A stretch of DNA of 59,457 bases from Streptomyces celluloflavus (GTDB lineage Bacteria > Actinomycetota > Actinomycetes > Streptomycetales > Streptomycetaceae). The notes beneath the pieces are model-generated. The model was not told the DNA's origin, made no database searches, and saw nothing but the letters and a program-made list of their open reading frames with translations. Position 1 is the first letter of the stretch. Each line of letters opens with the position of its first letter. Positions 50,615 through 59,422 of the stretch are shown here, one piece after another. The DNA is taken from positions 1-59,457 of the forward strand of contig JOEL01000038.1 in NCBI GenBank assembly GCA_000720995.1. Direction: 5' to 3'. The position numbers and the translations under genes are program-made.

Positions 50615-51880
50615 TCAGACCGAGCGGAACGCCAGGACGACGTTGTGGCCACCGAAGCCGAACGAGTCGTTCAGTGCCGCGATCCGGCCCTCGACGGGCA
50701 GCTTCCGGGGCTCGTCGCGGATGATGTCCACGTCGATCTCGGGGTCGAGGTTCTCGATGTTGATCGTCTGCGGCGCCACGCGGTGGTACAGCGCCAGGAT
50801 CGTGGCGACCGACTCCACGCCGCCCGCGCCGCCCAGGAGGTGGCCGGTCATCGACTTGGTGCTGGAGATCGCCATGTGATCGGTATCGTCGCCGAACGCC
50901 TTGCGCAGCGCCTTCAGCTCGGCGAGGTCGCCCTGCGGGGTCGAGGTGGCGTGCGCGTTGACGTGCACGATCTCGGCCGGGTCCAGGTCGTTGGAGTCGA
51001 GCAGGTTGCGCAGCGCCTTAGCGATGCCGTTGCCGGACGGCTCGGGCTGCACGATGTCATGGCTGTCCGCGGAGACGCCCTGGCCGACGGCCTCGGCGTA
51101 GACCCGGGCGCCGCGCTTGGCGGCGTGCTCGGCCGACTCCAGGACGATCACGCCGGCACCCTCGCCCATGACGAAGCCGTTCCGCGCGGTGTCCCAGGGG
51201 CGGGAGGCGCCCTGCGGGTCGTCGTTGGACTTCGACATCGCCATCATGTTGCCGAACGCCGCGATCGGCAGCGGGTGGATGGCCGCCTCCGTGCCGCCCG
51301 CGACGACGATGTCGGCGCGGCCCGTACGGATCATCTCGATGGCGTAGCCGATGGCCTCGGAGCCGGACGCACAGGCGCTGACCGGGGTGTGCACACCCGC
51401 GCGGGCGTTCACCTCCAGGCCGACGTTGGCGGACGGCCCGTTGGGCATCAGCATCGGCACGGTGTGCGGGGAGACGCGGCGGACGCCCTTCTCCTTGAGC
51501 ACGTCGTACTGGCCGAGCAGGGTGGTCACGCCGCCGATACCGGAGGCGATGACGGTGCCGAGCCGGTCGGGGTCGACCGACGGGTCCTCGCCCGCCTTGG
51601 CGGTGAAACCGGCGTCGGCCCAGGCCTCGCGGGCCGCGATCAGCGCGAACTGCGCCGAGCGGTCCAGCTTGCGGGCCTGCGGCCGGGGGATGATCTCGCT
51701 CGGGTCGACAGCGGCCTGAGCGGCGATGCGGACGGGCAGCTCGGCGGCCCAGTCCTGGTCGAGACTGCTCACACCGGACTGGCCGGCGAGCATGGCTTCC
51801 CAGGTCGAAGCGCTGTCGCCACCCAGCGGTGTGGTTGCGCCGATACCGGTGACGACCACGGTGCGATTGGTCGCATTCAC
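50615..51880 (-). CDS. fabF: Beta-ketoacyl-ACP synthase II
   Basis: A 421-residue condensing enzyme that extends acyl-ACP with malonyl-ACP. The active-site cysteine is in VSACASGSEAIGYAIE, the two histidines in HVNAHATSTPQGD and STKSMTGHLLGGAGGVE, and the C-terminal NDSFGFGGHNVVLAF is the usual end. GTG start at 51880 (VNATNRTVVVTGIGATTPL). It is the last gene of the fabD-fabH-acpP-fabF operon and, from its neighbours, serves primary fatty-acid synthesis rather than a polyketide pathway. Confidence 0.96.
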   Translation of the reverse strand: MNATNRTVVVTGIGATTPLGGDSASTWEAMLAGQSGVSSLDQDWAAELPVRIAAQAAVDPSEIIPRPQARKLDRSAQFALIAAREAWADAGFTAKAGEDPSVDPDRLGTVIASGIGGVTTLLGQYDVLKEKGVRRVSPHTVPMLMPNGPSANVGLEVNARAGVHTPVSACASGSEAIGYAIEMIRTGRADIVVAGGTEAAIHPLPIAAFGNMMAMSKSNDDPQGASRPWDTARNGFVMGEGAGVIVLESAEHAAKRGARVYAEAVGQGVSADSHDIVQPEPSGNGIAKALRNLLDSNDLDPAEIVHVNAHATSTPQGDLAELKALRKAFGDDTDHMAISSTKSMTGHLLGGAGGVESVATILALYHRVAPQTINIENLDPEIDVDIIRDEPRKLPVEGRIAALNDSFGFGGHNVVLAFRSV

Positions 51881-51957
51881 GGGAATTCTTACTCCACGGG
51901 TAGAGGGGTCTGAATCGACGGCGCCACCGCGGGGTGGCGACATGCGCGGGAGCTGGA

Positions 51958-52206
51958 TCAGCTCTGGTGCTTGAGGATGTACGAGGTGGCGTCGCCGACC
52001 GTCTTGAGGTTCTTGACGTCGTCGTCCGGGATCTTCACGTCGAAGCGCTCTTCGGCGGCGACGACGACCTCGACCATGGACAGCGAGTCAACGTCCAGGT
52101 CGTCGGTGAAGGACTTGTCCACCTGGACGTCCTCGGTGGGGATCCCGGCGATCTCGTTCACGATCTCGGCGAGACCGGCGACGATCTCTTCCTGGGTGGC
52201 GGCCAT
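51958..52206 (-). CDS. acpP: Acyl carrier protein
   Basis: An 82-residue, acidic, four-helix carrier protein. The phosphopantetheine attachment serine is in DLDVDSLSMVEVV (Ser41). Helix III and the end (KIPDDDVKNLKTVGDATSYI) match primary-metabolism ACPs. GAAGGAG upstream of the ATG. Lies between fabH and fabF. Confidence 0.96.
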   Translation of the reverse strand: MAATQEEIVAGLAEIVNEIAGIPTEDVQVDKSFTDDLDVDSLSMVEVVVAAEERFDVKIPDDDVKNLKTVGDATSYILKHQS

Positions 52207-52309
52207 GAGTGGCGCTCCTTCGGTCTTCTAGGGGGAAAATGCGTTATTCGGTGAAGTTCCGTACAGCGGTCACCACGTCCGGGGACGTGCGGCGCTGCGT
52301 AGATCCTGC

Positions 52310-53356
52310 CTAGGGGAGGGTAACGACCGTCGCGGCGTAGACGAGACCCGCCCCGAAGCCGATGACCAGCGCGGTGTCGCCGCTCTTGGCCTGTCCGGTC
52401 GCCAGCAGCCGCTCCATGGCGAGCGGAATCGAGGCGGCCGAGGTGTTGCCGGTGGTCTCCACATCACGGGCGACCGTGACGCTCTCCGGCAGCTTCAGAG
52501 TCTTCACCATCGAATCGATGATCCGCATATTGGCCTGGTGCGGAATGAAGACGTCCAGGTCTTCCGGGCTGACGCCGGCCGCGTCCAGCGCCTGCTGGGC
52601 GACCTTCGCCATCTCGAACACCGCCCACCGGAAGACCGCCTGGCCCTCCTGCGTGATGGCGGGGTACCGGATCTCCTCGGGCGCGGTGCGCTCGTGCGGG
52701 CCGTCGCCACCGGGCACCGGAGTCGTACGGTACGCGTCCCAGGCCACGGTCTGCTTGATGGTCTCGGCCTTGTCGCCCTCCGAGCCCCAGACGGTCGGGC
52801 CGATGGCCGGCTCCTTGGCGGGGCCGACGATCACCGCGCCCGCGCCGTCGCCGAACAGGAAGGCCGTCGCGCGGTCCTCCAGATCGGTCAGGTCCGAGAG
52901 CCGCTCGACGCCGATCACCAGGACGTACTCCGCGGCGCCGTCGGTGACCATGCCCCTGGCCAGGGTCAGGCCGTAGCCGAAGCCCGCGCAGCCCGCCGAG
53001 ATGTCGAACGCGGCCGGCTTGTCGGCGCCGATGCGGTGCGCGATCTCGGTCGCGATGGCCGGGGTCTGCTTGAAGTGCGAGACGGTGGAGACGATCACCG
53101 CGCCGACCTGCTCGGGCGTGATCCCGGCATCGGCGATCGCCTTGCCGGACGCCTCCACCGACATGGTGGCGACGGTCTCCTCCGGGCCCGCCCAGTGGCG
53201 GGTCGCGATGCCCGACCGCGAACGGATCCATTCGTCGGACGAGTCGATGTGCTTGAGGATCTCCTCGTTGGGCACGACACGGGTCGGGCGGTAGCCGCCG
53301 ACACCCATGATCCGTGCGTACGGGGCACCCTTCGCGGGCTTGATCTTCGAGGTCAT
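52310..53356 (-). CDS. fabH: Beta-ketoacyl-ACP synthase III
   Basis: A 348-residue enzyme that starts fatty-acid chains from acyl-CoA and malonyl-ACP. Catalytic Cys in AFDISAGCAGFGYGLTLARG, His in FIPHQANMRIIDSM and Asn in TGNTSAASIPLAMER complete the triad. The start reads KPAKGAPYARIMGVGGYRPT. In Streptomyces FabH uses branched-chain starters, setting the iso/anteiso membrane lipids. Thirteen bases separate it from fabD. Confidence 0.96.
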   Translation of the reverse strand: MTSKIKPAKGAPYARIMGVGGYRPTRVVPNEEILKHIDSSDEWIRSRSGIATRHWAGPEETVATMSVEASGKAIADAGITPEQVGAVIVSTVSHFKQTPAIATEIAHRIGADKPAAFDISAGCAGFGYGLTLARGMVTDGAAEYVLVIGVERLSDLTDLEDRATAFLFGDGAGAVIVGPAKEPAIGPTVWGSEGDKAETIKQTVAWDAYRTTPVPGGDGPHERTAPEEIRYPAITQEGQAVFRWAVFEMAKVAQQALDAAGVSPEDLDVFIPHQANMRIIDSMVKTLKLPESVTVARDVETTGNTSAASIPLAMERLLATGQAKSGDTALVIGFGAGLVYAATVVTLP

Positions 53357-53369
53357 GCGCTTCGGGCTC

Positions 53370-54317
53370 CTATTCGGCCATTGCGGAATGCTCGGCGATC
53401 AGCGTGCGGGCCGCGTCGAGGTCGTCGGGCGTCTTCAGGGCGAGAGTCTGCACGCCGGGCAGGGCGCGCCGGGCCAGGCCCACGAGCGTGCCCCCGGGGC
53501 TCACCTCGACGAGCGCGGTGACACCGAGCTCCTTGAAGGTCTCCATGCACAGGTCCCAGCGCACCGGGTTGGCCACCTGGCCCACCAGCCGCCGCACCAG
53601 CTCCTGGCCGGAGGCGACGACCTGCCCGTCCTTGTTGGAGACGTAGCGGGTGTGCGGGTCGGCGACCGGCAGTTCGGCGACGGCGGACTCCAGGGCCGTG
53701 ACCGCGGGCGCCATGTGGTGCGTGTGGAACGCGCCGGCGACCTTCAGCGGGACGACCCGGCGGGTGCCGGCCGGCTTGTCCTCGACCAGCGCGGCGATCT
53801 GCTCGGCGGTGCCCGCGGCCACGATCTGGCCGGCGCCGTTCACATTCGCCGCCGTCAGGCCCAGCTTCTCCAGATGCGGGAGGACCTCGGCCTCGTCGCC
53901 GCCCAGCAGCGCGGCCATACCGGTCTCGGTGACGGCCGCGGCCTCGGCCATGGCCAGCCCGCGCCGGCGGACCAGCGTCATCGCGGCCAGGTCAGGGAGC
54001 ACGCCGGTCAGCGCGGCGGCGGCGAGCTCGCCGACGCTGTGGCCGGCCGCGGCGCCGACCCCGGCCGCGAAGTCCTCCGGCGCCGCGAACAGCTGCCGGG
54101 CGCTGACCAGGGAGGCGGCGACCAGCAGCGGCTGCGCCACGGCGGTGTCACGGATCTCGTCCGCGTCGGCCTTCGTGCCGTAATGGACCAGGTCCAGGTC
54201 GATGGCGGCCGACCACTCACGGAGCCGGTCTTCGACACCGGGAAGGTCGAGCCAAGGGGTCAGGAAGCCGGGCGTCTGAGCGCCTTGGCCGGGAGCGACG
54301 AGTACGAGCACCCTCAC
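53370..54317 (-). CDS. fabD: Malonyl-CoA:ACP transacylase
   Basis: A 315-residue acyltransferase. N-terminal VLVLVAPGQGAQTPGFL, the nucleophile elbow GHSVGELAAAALTG, the conserved Arg in LVRRRGLAM and the catalytic His in VAGAFHTHHMAPA are present. GTG start at 54317 with only a weak ribosome binding site. First gene of the fab operon; the regulator gene ends 83 bp upstream. Confidence 0.96.
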   Translation of the reverse strand: MRVLVLVAPGQGAQTPGFLTPWLDLPGVEDRLREWSAAIDLDLVHYGTKADADEIRDTAVAQPLLVAASLVSARQLFAAPEDFAAGVGAAAGHSVGELAAAALTGVLPDLAAMTLVRRRGLAMAEAAAVTETGMAALLGGDEAEVLPHLEKLGLTAANVNGAGQIVAAGTAEQIAALVEDKPAGTRRVVPLKVAGAFHTHHMAPAVTALESAVAELPVADPHTRYVSNKDGQVVASGQELVRRLVGQVANPVRWDLCMETFKELGVTALVEVSPGGTLVGLARRALPGVQTLALKTPDDLDAARTLIAEHSAMAE

Positions 54318-54379
54318 ACTCTCTCTTGCGGGAGGTCCCGCCCGCCCGTGGGGACAGGGACGAAGAACCATCGGGGGAA

Positions 54380-54396
54380 TTGTTCATGTTCGACAA
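54380..54396. promoter_or_regulatory. Candidate FasR site upstream of fabD
   Basis: TTGTTCATGTTCGACAA is an imperfect dyad in the 83-bp gap between the regulator and fabD, the only AT-rich stretch there. In S. coelicolor the PucR-type regulator FasR binds and activates this promoter; the exact site was not recalled, so this assignment is tentative. Confidence 0.35.
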
Positions 54397-54400
54397 AAGT

Positions 54401-55585
54401 CTAGAGCTGCGCCTCACCGCCGGCCAGGCGCCCCAGGATCAGCGCGATACGCAGAGTGAAGGCGGAGCGCACATCGGATGGTGACCAGCCGGTGACGTCA
54501 GTCACACGTCGCAGCCGATAGCGCACGGTGTTGGGGTGCACGAAGAGCATCCGCGCGGCGCCCTCCAGACTGCTCGCCTGCTCCAGATAGACGCTCAGCG
54601 TCTCCAGCAGCGCCGACCCCGCCTCCTCCAGCGGTCTGTAGATCTCCTCCACCAACTGCTCGCGCGCGACCGGGTCCGAGGCCATCGCGCGCTCCGGCAG
54701 CAGATCGTCCGCCAGGACCGGCCGCGGCGCGTCCGGCCAGGCCGCGCAGGCACGCAGTCCGGCGGCCGCGGCCTGCGCGGAACGCGTCGCGGCGAGCAGG
54801 TCGGAGACGACCGGGCCGGCCACCACCGGGCCCGCCGCGTACGGGCCGATCAGCGACTTCGCCGCCTTGAGCGGATTGTCCGAGCCGCCCGCGATCACCA
54901 CCAGGCGGGTGCCCAGCACACCGGTCAGCACCTGGAGCTTGGCGTGCCGGGCGGCCCGCCGGATCGCCTCGACGGTCAGCTCGCTGTCCCCGTCGGGGGC
55001 GGTGCCGAGCAGCACACAGACATGTTCGGGGGAGTTCCAGCCCAGCGCGGCGGCGCGCGAGACGGCGCCCTCGTCGACCTCCCCGGAGAGCACCGCGTTG
55101 ACGACCAGCGACTCCAGCCGGGCGTCCCAGGCGCCGCGCGCCTCGGCGGCCTGGGCGTAGACCTGCGCGGTGGCGAAGGCGATCTCCCGGGCGTAGACCA
55201 GCAGCGCCTCCCGCAGCGCCGACTCGTCGCCGGGCGCCGCGACATCGTCGATCGCGGACTCCATGACCTCGATGGTCGTCCGGACCATCTCCACGGTCTG
55301 GCGCAGGGTGATCGCCCGGGTCAGCTCGCGCGGTGCGGTACCGAACACATCGGTGCTGATGGCCTGCGGCGTCTCGGGATGCCGGAACCATTCGGTGAAC
55401 GCGGCGATACCGGCCTGCGCCACCAGGCCGATCCAGGAACGGTTCTCCGGCGGCATCGCGCGGTACCACGGCAGCGTGGCGTCCATCCGGGCGATGGCGC
55501 CGGCCGCCAGCTTGCCGGACGACTTCTCCAGGCGGCGGAGGGTCGCGGAGTGCGGGTGAGGGGCGCGCGGTGCGGGTTCAGACAC
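54401..55585 (-). CDS. fasR: PucR-type transcriptional regulator of fatty-acid synthesis
   Basis: A 394-residue regulator. The N-terminal half is a helical sensor region; the C-terminal 60 residues are the PucR helix-turn-helix: LETLSVYLEQASSLEGAARM, LFVHPNTVRYRLRRVTDVTG and SPSDVRSAFTLRIALILGRL. The position directly upstream of and codirectional with fabD-fabH-acpP-fabF matches FasR (SCO2386), the activator of this operon in S. coelicolor. GTG start at 55585. Divergent from the pirin gene. Confidence 0.9.
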   Translation of the reverse strand: MSEPAPRAPHPHSATLRRLEKSSGKLAAGAIARMDATLPWYRAMPPENRSWIGLVAQAGIAAFTEWFRHPETPQAISTDVFGTAPRELTRAITLRQTVEMVRTTIEVMESAIDDVAAPGDESALREALLVYAREIAFATAQVYAQAAEARGAWDARLESLVVNAVLSGEVDEGAVSRAAALGWNSPEHVCVLLGTAPDGDSELTVEAIRRAARHAKLQVLTGVLGTRLVVIAGGSDNPLKAAKSLIGPYAAGPVVAGPVVSDLLAATRSAQAAAAGLRACAAWPDAPRPVLADDLLPERAMASDPVAREQLVEEIYRPLEEAGSALLETLSVYLEQASSLEGAARMLFVHPNTVRYRLRRVTDVTGWSPSDVRSAFTLRIALILGRLAGGEAQL

Positions 55586-55642
55586 GGGACAAGCCTGCCC
55601 TATGGGGACGGGGAGGTGACGCGGCGGGGCTACGGTGGACCG

Positions 55643-56314
55643 ATGATTCGGGTGTACAGGGGCGCGGAGCGTTATCGGGGCGGCGGCACGGACACCGGGA
55701 TCGCGTCCCGGCACGCGTTCTCCTTCGGGCCGCACTTCGACCCGGACAATCTCCGTTTCGGCGCGCTGATCGCCTGTAACGAGGAGCGGCTGGCGCCCGG
55801 CGCGGGCTTCGACGAGCACGCGCACCGCGACACGGAGATCGTCACCTGGGTCGTCGAGGGCGAGCTGACGCACCGCGACACGGCCGGCCACGAGACGACC
55901 GTACGACCCGGGGATCTGCAACGGCTCAGCGCGGCCGGCGGGGTGCGCCACGAGGAACGCAACGACGCCGCGCGGCCGCTGCGGTTCGTGCAGATGTGGC
56001 TGGCGCCCGCCGAGTTCGGCGGGGAGCCGGCGTACGAGGTGGTGCGGGGGATCGCCGACGGCACGCCGTACGCGGTGCCGCGGGCCGGTGCGCTGCTGCA
56101 CGTACGGCGGCTGACCGGCGGCGCGCGCACCGCGGTCCCGGCCGCGGCGCGGGTGTATGTGCACGTGGTGCGGGGTGAGGTGCTGCTCGGCGGGGAGCGG
56201 CTCGGGCCCGGGGACGCGGCGCGGATCACCGGCGGGGCGGAGCTGGAGCTGCGGGCACCGGCCGCCGCGGAGTGCCTGATCTGGGAGATGGGGCCGGAAC
56301 CCGCGTACGGATGA
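55643..56314 (+). CDS. Pirin-family bicupin protein
   Basis: A 223-residue pirin/YhaK-like protein. The metal-binding cupin motif is FDEHAHRDTEIVTWVVEGEL (His, His, Glu), continued by HEERNDAARPLRFVQMW. The second cupin (VYVHVVRGEVLLGGERLGPG) lacks ligands, as is usual. FSFGPHFDPDNLRFGAL near residue 30 is the pirin signature. Members include quercetin dioxygenases and redox sensors; substrate unknown. Divergent from fasR by 57 bp. Confidence 0.9.
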   Translation: MIRVYRGAERYRGGGTDTGIASRHAFSFGPHFDPDNLRFGALIACNEERLAPGAGFDEHAHRDTEIVTWVVEGELTHRDTAGHETTVRPGDLQRLSAAGGVRHEERNDAARPLRFVQMWLAPAEFGGEPAYEVVRGIADGTPYAVPRAGALLHVRRLTGGARTAVPAAARVYVHVVRGEVLLGGERLGPGDAARITGGAELELRAPAAAECLIWEMGPEPAYG

Positions 56315-56359
56315 CGGCCGTGCCGGGGCGGTGCGGAGACGGGCCGCCCGGCCCCCCGC

Positions 56360-57196
56360 TCAGCGCAGCTCGGCGAGGACCGCGTCGGTCAGCGGCGGCC
56401 AGCACTCGACGGCCCACGGCCCGAAGGCCCGGTCCGTCAGCACGACGCAGGCCGCGCCCGGGGTGCTCCCGGCCGTCCGCCCGGCGTCCGGGTCCACCCA
56501 CAGGAACGTGCCGGACTGCCCGAAATGGCCGAACGTGCGCGGTGAGGACGCGGCGCCCGTCCAGTGCGGCGACTTGCCGTCGCGGATCTCGAAGCCCAGT
56601 CCCCAGTCGTTGGGCCGCTGGTGGCCGTAGCCCGGCAGGACACCCGTGACACCGGGGAAGGCCACCGAGGTCGCGGCCGCGAGCGTCTGCGGGGCCAGCA
56701 GCCGCGGTGCCTGGAGTTCGGCGGCGAACCGGATCAGGTCCGCGACCGTGGAGACGCCGTCCTTGGCGGGCGAGCCGGCCAGTGTGGTGGAGGTCATGCC
56801 GAGCGGCTCCAGCACCGCCTCGTGCGCGTACTGCGGGAACGGTATGCCGGTCGCCTTGGTGAGATGGTCGCCGAGCGCCTCGAAACCGGCGTTGGAGTAC
56901 AGCCTGCGGGTGCCCGGCTCGGCCATCGTGCGCGGCTCGTCGAAGGCCAGCCCCGAGGTGTGGGCGAGCAGATGGCGGACCGTGGACCCCTCGGGTCCGG
57001 CCGCGTCGTCCAGCTCGACGGCGCCTTCCTCCACGGCCACCAGGGCGGCGTAGGCGGCCAGCGGCTTGGTGACGGACGCCAGCGGGAAGCGATGGTCCTG
57101 GGGGCCGTACGATCCGGCCACCGTGCCATCGGCTCGTACGACGGCGGCCGCAACGGTGGGCACCGGCCAGTTCTCGATCATCCGCAGGCTCAGCAT
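56360..57196 (-). CDS. Serine hydrolase of the class C beta-lactamase family
   Basis: A 278-residue penicillin-binding-like hydrolase without signal peptide. Catalytic SxxK in LASVTKPLAAYAAL (Ser41-Lys44), the YxN motif in RLYSNAGFEALGDHL, and HFGQSGTFLWVDP in place of the KTG/HTG box. Length is shorter than AmpC. The cytoplasmic location and altered third motif suggest an esterase or D-amino-peptidase rather than a resistance enzyme. Convergent with the pirin gene. Confidence 0.87.
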   Translation of the reverse strand: MLSLRMIENWPVPTVAAAVVRADGTVAGSYGPQDHRFPLASVTKPLAAYAALVAVEEGAVELDDAAGPEGSTVRHLLAHTSGLAFDEPRTMAEPGTRRLYSNAGFEALGDHLTKATGIPFPQYAHEAVLEPLGMTSTTLAGSPAKDGVSTVADLIRFAAELQAPRLLAPQTLAAATSVAFPGVTGVLPGYGHQRPNDWGLGFEIRDGKSPHWTGAASSPRTFGHFGQSGTFLWVDPDAGRTAGSTPGAACVVLTDRAFGPWAVECWPPLTDAVLAELR

Positions 57197-57237
57197 GTCC
57201 CGAGCCTAACGCCCGCCCCCGCCGGGCCGGCCGGTGC

Positions 57238-57268
57238 TTGCTTGGAGTGCACTCGAAGTCTCTAGCGT
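57238..57268 (+). promoter_or_regulatory. MerR-type promoter with 19-bp spacer
   Basis: TTGCTT (57238-57243) and TAGCGT (57263-57268) are separated by 19 bases, the overlong spacing typical of promoters that MerR proteins untwist. The dyad CTTGGAGTGCACTCGAAG (57241-57258), with perfect core GAGTGCACTC, fills the spacer. Confidence 0.75.
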
Positions 57269-57340
57269 TGCGGTTGTCGACGATGTCGAGGGGGACCCGG
57301 TGGGTCGAGAGGGAGACGTGGGAGAAGGGGAGACGCGGCC

Positions 57341-57847
57341 ATGACGGTGACGCAGAGCGAAGCTGTGCTGGACGACACGGTGGCGGCCGGGCGGCCGGGG
57401 AGCACACGGGTGCAGAGCTGCGGACCGCCACCGGTCCACCCGCGGCCGGCCGGCCAGGACCGCTACACGATCAGCGAGGTGGCCGAACACACCGGGCTGA
57501 GCGCCCACACCCTGCGCTGGTACGAGCGGATCGGCCTGATGCCGCACGTGGACCGCACCCACACCGGGCAGCGCCGCTTCACCAACCGCGATCTGGACTG
57601 GCTGGGCCTGGTGACCAAGCTGCGGCTGACCGGTATGTCGGTCGCGGACATGGTCCGCTACGCCGAACTGGTGCGCGCGGGCGAAGGTACCGCCGCCGAG
57701 CGCGAGGCGCTGCTGACGGCACATCGTGACGACGTACGGCGGCGCATCGCCGAGTTGCAGAGCACGCTGGATGTGCTCGACTACAAGATCGACGTCTATG
57801 CCGACGCCCGACGGGCGTCCGAGAGGTTCTGTGGTCTCCATGGGTAG
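57341..57847 (+). CDS. MerR-family transcriptional regulator
   Basis: A 168-residue activator. After a 40-residue disordered N-terminus comes the MerR domain: YTISEVAEHTGLSAHTLRWY, ERIGLMPHVDRTHTGQRRFT, NRDLDWLGLVTKLRLTGMSV. The dimerisation helix ends IAELQSTLDVLDYKIDVY. No cysteine pair for metal binding is seen in the C-terminal region beyond a single late Cys, so it belongs to the organic-ligand or redox-type MerRs. The stop overlaps the aldo/keto reductase start by 8 bases; both are expressed from the 19-bp-spacer promoter. Confidence 0.93.
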   Translation: MTVTQSEAVLDDTVAAGRPGSTRVQSCGPPPVHPRPAGQDRYTISEVAEHTGLSAHTLRWYERIGLMPHVDRTHTGQRRFTNRDLDWLGLVTKLRLTGMSVADMVRYAELVRAGEGTAAEREALLTAHRDDVRRRIAELQSTLDVLDYKIDVYADARRASERFCGLHG

Positions 57848-58856
57848 CGAGAAGATCAAGACGGTCGAACTGGGCACGGGCGGCCCCCGCGTCGGGGTGC
57901 AGGGCCTCGGCTGCATGGGCATGAGCTTCGCCTACGGACCGACCGACGCCGACGAGGCGCGGGCCACACTGGAGCGCGCGCTGGAGCTCGGTGTGACGCT
58001 CTATGACACCGCCGATGTGTACGGGGCGGGCGAGAACGAGAAGTTCATCGCGCCCTTCATCCGGGCGAACCGCGCCGAAGTCGTACTGGCCACCAAGTTC
58101 GCGCTCTCCGTGGACCCGGAGGACCCGTCCAAGCGCACCATCCGCAACGACCGCCCCTACATCCGCCGGTCCGTCGAGGACAGCCTCCAGCGGCTCGGCG
58201 TGGACGAGATCGACCTCTACTACATGCACCGGCGCGATGTGGCCGTCCCCCTGGAGGAGACGGTCGGCGCGATGGCGGAACTGGTCGCCGAGGGCAAGGT
58301 CAAGCACCTGGGGCTGAGCGAGGTGACCGCCGCCGAACTGCGCGCGGCGCAGGCGGTGCACCCGATCGCGGCGGTGCAGTCCGAATGGTCGCTGTTCAGC
58401 CGGGACGTGGAGAACGGCGTGGTGGCCGCCGCGGCCGAGCTGGGCGTCGGCTTCGTGCCGTACTCGCCGCTCGGCCGGGGCTTTCTGACCGGCGCCTTCG
58501 TCAACGCCGACAAGGAACTGGACGCGAGCGACTTCCGCCGTCAGCAGCCGCGCTTCACCGGCGCCAACGCCACCGCCAACGCCGCGCTGCTGGAGCCGGT
58601 CCGCCGGGTCGCCGCGGCGCACGACGCCACGCTCGGCCAGATCGCCCTGGCCTGGGTGCAGCAGCAGGCGGCGGGGCACGGACTGGCCGTCGTGCCGATC
58701 CCCGGCACCCGTAAGCGCAGCCGCGTCGAGGAGAACACCGCCGCGACCCGGATCGAGCTGAGCGAACAGGACCTGGCACTCCTGGAGCCGATCGCCGCCC
58801 AGGTCGCGGGGCCGCGATACGCGGACATGACGTTCACGTCCGCCGGGCGGGAGTAA
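57840..58856 (+). CDS. Aldo/keto reductase
   Basis: A 338-residue NADPH-dependent reductase (AKR13-like). Catalytic residues: Asp in LYDTADVYGAGENE with the Tyr in the same block, Lys in VVLATKFAL and His in LYYMHRRDV. GLGCMGMSFAYGP at the N-terminus and VPIPGTRKRSRVEEN for NADP phosphate binding near the end. Translation is coupled to the MerR gene, which probably induces it in response to a carbonyl or electrophile. ATG 57840. Confidence 0.94.
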   Translation: MGSEKIKTVELGTGGPRVGVQGLGCMGMSFAYGPTDADEARATLERALELGVTLYDTADVYGAGENEKFIAPFIRANRAEVVLATKFALSVDPEDPSKRTIRNDRPYIRRSVEDSLQRLGVDEIDLYYMHRRDVAVPLEETVGAMAELVAEGKVKHLGLSEVTAAELRAAQAVHPIAAVQSEWSLFSRDVENGVVAAAAELGVGFVPYSPLGRGFLTGAFVNADKELDASDFRRQQPRFTGANATANAALLEPVRRVAAAHDATLGQIALAWVQQQAAGHGLAVVPIPGTRKRSRVEENTAATRIELSEQDLALLEPIAAQVAGPRYADMTFTSAGRE

Positions 58857-59077
58857 CGGGGGCGGACGCGGGGCGGGAATGCCGGGCGGGGACGCGGCCG
58901 GGGTTGGTGCCGGTGCCGGTACGGGGGTCGGCACCGGCGTCGCCGCCGGCCCCCGTACCGGTGTCCACCGGAGGCCAACGGCGGCTGCTGGAGAGATCGC
59001 CAGTGGCTCCAGGGGATCACGAGGCAAAGGGAACGAGTGTTCGCATTCGGCCTCCGGTGTTGTCTAACGTGGTGACC

Positions 59078-59422
59078 ATGACCGACTCCGATGACGTCCG
59101 CCGCATCACCCTGGCCCTGCCGGAGACCACGGAGAAGCTGGCCTGGGGCATGCCCACCTTCCGGGTAGCCGGGAAGATGTTCGTCACGCTCCCCGACGAC
59201 GAGACATCGTTCGCCGTGCGCTGTCCGATCCACGAGCGGCAGGAGCTGATCGCGGCGGAACCGGAGAAGTTCTGGGTACCGCCGCACGAGGCCGCCTCCG
59301 CCTGGGTACGGGTGCGACTCGCCGCCCTGGAGGACAGGACCGAACTGCGGGACATCCTCGTGGACTCCTGGCAACAGGCGGCCCCGCCCCGGCTGGTGGA
59401 GGCGTTTCCGGGGAAAGGCTGA
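59078..59422 (+). CDS. MmcQ/YjbR-family protein
   Basis: A 114-residue protein: DDVRRITLALPETTEKLAWG, then PTFRVAGKMFVTLPDDETSF and PEKFWVPPHEAASAWVRVRL. This is the MmcQ/YjbR fold (CyaY-like, double wing), annotated as DNA-binding but without an established role. No ribosome binding site precedes the ATG; TAACGT lies about seven bases before the nearby GTG, so the message may be leaderless. The rest of the window (59423-59457) is non-coding. Confidence 0.85.
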   Translation: MTDSDDVRRITLALPETTEKLAWGMPTFRVAGKMFVTLPDDETSFAVRCPIHERQELIAAEPEKFWVPPHEAASAWVRVRLAALEDRTELRDILVDSWQQAAPPRLVEAFPGKG

